This document shows, in pieces, positions 61,825 through 64,000 of a stretch of 64,000 nt of DNA. Numbering within the stretch: the stretch's first letter is position 1; each line of letters begins with the position of its first letter. This DNA is from Acidobacteriota bacterium (GTDB lineage Bacteria > Acidobacteriota > Thermoanaerobaculia > Multivoradales > Multivoraceae). The notes under the pieces are model-generated. The model was not told where the DNA came from, ran no database searches, and saw only the letters and a list, made by a program, of their open reading frames with translations. A program made the position numbers and the translations under genes. The stretch is from contig JAPOWR010000004.1 in the NCBI GenBank assembly GCA_026707545.1, positions 213,536-277,535 of the forward strand, given 5' to 3'.

Positions 61825-64000
61825 CGAGTCCCATGCGGCCGCTGCCGCCGAGCGCGCCCGAGTCGGTGGTGGCTCGCCGCGTCCTGGTGCTGGCGCCTCA
61901 CTACGACGACGAGGTACTGGGCTGTGGCGGTCTGATCCTGCAGTTGGCGGCGGGCGGCGCCAAGGTCGCGTGTGCGTTCATGAGCGACGGCTCGGGGGGC
62001 GTCGAGGGACCACCGGAGGGGTTCACGGAAGACGAGTACTCCGAGCGGCGGAGGGCCGAAGCGGATGCGGCCGCCAAGGTGCTGGGCATCGGCAGCGTAG
62101 AGCATCTGGGCTCGCTACTAGGTCTGAGAGATGGCTCTCTGGCTTCATCCCTGGATCGGCTGACGGGCAGCGTCGAGGAGTTGCTCGAGCAGCGCAAGCC
62201 GGACCTGTTGCTGGCTCCCTCGCCGCTCGAAGCGACGCCGGATCATCAGGCGACATTTCGCGCGCTGCACGAGGCTCTGATCAATCGCCGGCAAGGACGA
62301 ACCGAAGAAGGCGAGGAGCTGGCCAGCCAGGACGACGACTCATCGCCCGGCGATCTGACATTGCGCGTTCTCTGCTACGAGGTGAACCACCCGTTCTACC
62401 CCGACCTGCTCGTGGACGTGACCGCCGAAATGGAGGGAGTAGCGGAGGCCATGTCCCGTTACTCGAGCCAGTTGGAACGGCACGACTACATGGCGTCCTG
62501 CCAGGGCCTCCGCCGTTTCCGGTCGCTGAGCCTGCCCGAGTCGTGCCGCTATGCCGAGGGCTACTGCCAGTTGAAGGCCAGCGATTTCACGACCAGGAGT
62601 CCGGCGCAACTCATCGCACACCTGGGTGGGGCGCCATCGCTGGTCGAGGTCACGTCGCCCCGTCGGGTGTCGATCGTGGTTCGGACCTACAACCGGCCGC
62701 GGCGGCTGGCGGAGGCACTGGACAGTCTGGCCAGGAGCACCTATCGCAATGTTGAGCTCGTCCTGGTGAACGACGGCGGCCGGCCCCCGGAGGTGGCGGA
62801 GGACTTTCCGTTCGACGTGCGTCGCGTCGACTTCGAGGACAACCGAGGCCGGTCGGCCGCGGCGCAGGCCGGCGTCGATGCGGCGACCGGGGACTGCATC
62901 GGTTTCCTGGACGACGACGACGTGTTCGCGCCGGAACACCTGGAGACCCTCACGGCGCAGCTTTCCGGCGACGTCGACGTCGCCTACACCGACGCGGCCG
63001 TGGTCAGCTACCGGCCGGGGAAGGGCGGTTGGGTCGAGTGTGGACGCCGTCTCGCCTACAGCCGGGACTTCGACCGGGGAATCCTGCTGCTCGACAACTA
63101 CATCCCGTTTCACACCGTGCTGATGACGAGAGAGGCGATCGAGCGGGCGGGACCGTTCGACGAGCAGTTGCCGGTCTTCGAGGACTGGGATCTGTTGATC
63201 CGGTTGTCGCGAGATGCGGACTTCGTCCACATCGCCAGGACGACCTGTGAGTATCGTCACTTCCTTGGCGGAGCGGCCGCCGGCGTCGCGGGAGGCCATG
63301 CGCTAGGCGGTGCGGCCTCCTCGCGCGGCGATTTTGAAGCGTTGAAGGCGCGGGTCCTCGCCAAGCACGCGGCCGAACTCGACTCGGACGCGCTGGCGGG
63401 AGCGGTGACGCGGATGCGGCGTGAGGCGGTGCTGGCCGGCGAGGCGGCGCGGGCCCAGATTCGGGATCGCGAGCGGGCACTCGAGCGTCTCCAGTCGTCG
63501 CACGAGGAACGCGGTGGGGAGATCGAGCGGTTGCAGGCTCGTGAGCGCGAGTTGGAGTCATCGCACGAGGAACTCGGCAGCGAGGTCGGTCGGTTGCAGG
63601 CTCGCGAACAGGAGCTGGAGTCGTCGCATGAGGAACTCGGCAGCGAGGTCGCTCGGTTGCAGGCTCGTGAGCGCGAGTTGGAGTCATCGCACGAGGAACT
63701 CGGCAGCGAGGTCGGTCGGTTGCAGGCTCGCGAACAGGAGCTGGAGTCGTCGCATGAGGAACTCGGCAGCGAGGTCGCTCGGTTGCAGGCTCGTGAGCGC
63801 GAGTTGGAGTCGTCGCATCAGGAACTCGGCAGCGAGGTCGCTCGGTTGCAGGCCCGCGAGCGGGAGTTGGAGTCATCGCATCGGGAACTCGGCGGCGAGG
63901 TCGCTCGGTTGCAGGCCCGTGAGCGCGAGTTGGAGTCGTCGCATCAGGAACTCGGCAGCGAGGTCGAGCGTCTGCAGGCCCGAGAGAGGGAGTTGCAGGC
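61821..64000 (+). CDS. Fusion of PIG-L deacetylase, GT2 glycosyltransferase and repeat coiled coil; 3' end beyond window
   Basis: Open from ATG 61821 to the window end (726 codons visible). Residues 20-250 are a PIG-L/LmbE-type zinc deacetylase (H27-Y-D29-D30-E, then the second-site His in TPDHQA). Residues about 284-500 are a GT-A glycosyltransferase of family 2 (VSIVVRTYNRP, NDGGRPP, GFLDDDDVF, EDWDLLIRLS). From residue 561 a coiled coil of 21-residue repeats begins and runs off the window. Such fusions suggest surface polysaccharide work on amino sugars: deacetylation plus sugar transfer. No Shine-Dalgarno is visible at the ATG, but it overlaps the small ORF's TGA. Confidence 0.88.
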   Translation, partial: MTSPMRPLPPSAPESVVARRVLVLAPHYDDEVLGCGGLILQLAAGGAKVACAFMSDGSGGVEGPPEGFTEDEYSERRRAEADAAAKVLGIGSVEHLGSLLGLRDGSLASSLDRLTGSVEELLEQRKPDLLLAPSPLEATPDHQATFRALHEALINRRQGRTEEGEELASQDDDSSPGDLTLRVLCYEVNHPFYPDLLVDVTAEMEGVAEAMSRYSSQLERHDYMASCQGLRRFRSLSLPESCRYAEGYCQLKASDFTTRSPAQLIAHLGGAPSLVEVTSPRRVSIVVRTYNRPRRLAEALDSLARSTYRNVELVLVNDGGRPPEVAEDFPFDVRRVDFEDNRGRSAAAQAGVDAATGDCIGFLDDDDVFAPEHLETLTAQLSGDVDVAYTDAAVVSYRPGKGGWVECGRRLAYSRDFDRGILLLDNYIPFHTVLMTREAIERAGPFDEQLPVFEDWDLLIRLSRDADFVHIARTTCEYRHFLGGAAAGVAGGHALGGAASSRGDFEALKARVLAKHAAELDSDALAGAVTRMRREAVLAGEAARAQIRDRERALERLQSSHEERGGEIERLQARERELESSHEELGSEVGRLQAREQELESSHEELGSEVARLQARERELESSHEELGSEVGRLQAREQELESSHEELGSEVARLQARERELESSHQELGSEVARLQARERELESSHRELGGEVARLQARERELESSHQELGSEVERLQARERELQ
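63501..64000 (+). repeat. 63-bp in-frame tandem repeat, eight units with the last cut
   Basis: Units begin at 63501, 63564, 63627, 63690, 63753, 63816, 63879 and 63942, each 63 bases (21 residues, three heptads), of the form H-EEL-GSEV-.RLQARE.ELESS. Units 2 and 4 are the same in protein, as are 3 and 5, showing a 126-base two-unit duplication. Unit 1 is the most diverged. The array continues past the window, so copy number is unknown. Encodes a long parallel coiled coil. Confidence 0.95.

Noticed and set aside
63501..64000. CRISPR-like direct repeats
   Set aside because: The 63-base units are contiguous without spacers, stay in frame, and encode heptad coiled coil.

Overview
The window is about 67% GC and tightly packed with bacterial genes. 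The gene mix points to Acidobacteriota, probably a marine or host-associated heterotroph: an Oar-like TonB-dependent receptor with a carboxypeptidase-type plug extension, ASPIC/CRTAC1 and sulfatase-TPR proteins, DUF885 and M28 lipoproteins, a PA14 multihaem cytochrome, and a complete dcw cluster with ftsZ and a meso-DAP-type murE. This assignment is an inference from gene families; the window holds no rRNA.

Region 1-17.7 kb is a secreted and cell-surface catabolic set, mostly on the minus strand. It holds a Tat lipoprotein sulfatase (cut by the window start), an aldo/keto reductase, a DUF885 lipoprotein, a secreted beta-propeller translationally coupled to a multihaem cytochrome c, a TPR lipoprotein, an ASPIC/FG-GAP lipoprotein coupled to a sulfatase-like TPR protein, and a TonB-dependent receptor. 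The sulfatase and the receptor share a distinctive promoter block. Region 17.9-26.2 kb is one minus-strand operon: M28 peptidase, aldo/keto reductase, proline-racemase-family enzyme (Ser/Cys type), a degenerate SDR, a DctQMP TRAP transporter and a DapA-family lyase. I read it as a candidate hydroxyproline-type catabolic locus. Facing it are a sodium:solute symporter and a divergent OCD-family reductase / PLP beta-lyase pair.

Region 29.6-36.2 kb carries a small unknown protein, an Fbp-type ABC importer, an MFS exporter and an ERG4/ERG24-type sterol reductase. At 36.2-36.4 kb lies tRNA-fMet with its terminator, and next to it a duplicated 3' half of the same tRNA with its own terminator. Region 36.5-60.8 kb is housekeeping: ftsB, mfd, two parvulin-type foldase genes, then mraZ-rsmH-ftsL-ftsI-murE-murF-mraY-murD-ftsW-murG-murC-ftsQ-ftsA-ftsZ with a recognisable MraZ operator, and convergent argS. 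murB and ddl are absent from the cluster.

Region 60.84-64 kb is the least conventional part. A 540-base non-coding stretch holds two diverged copies of what looks like a structured RNA element with compensating helix changes. It is followed by a PspB-like small membrane gene with an in-frame amber codon, a 24-codon ORF, and a large deacetylase/glycosyltransferase fusion ending in a 21-residue tandem coiled-coil repeat that runs off the window.

Several gene junctions start with TTG inside a TTGA overlap, and several promoters place TANNNT six to nine bases before the start codon, suggesting frequent leaderless or near-leaderless transcripts.
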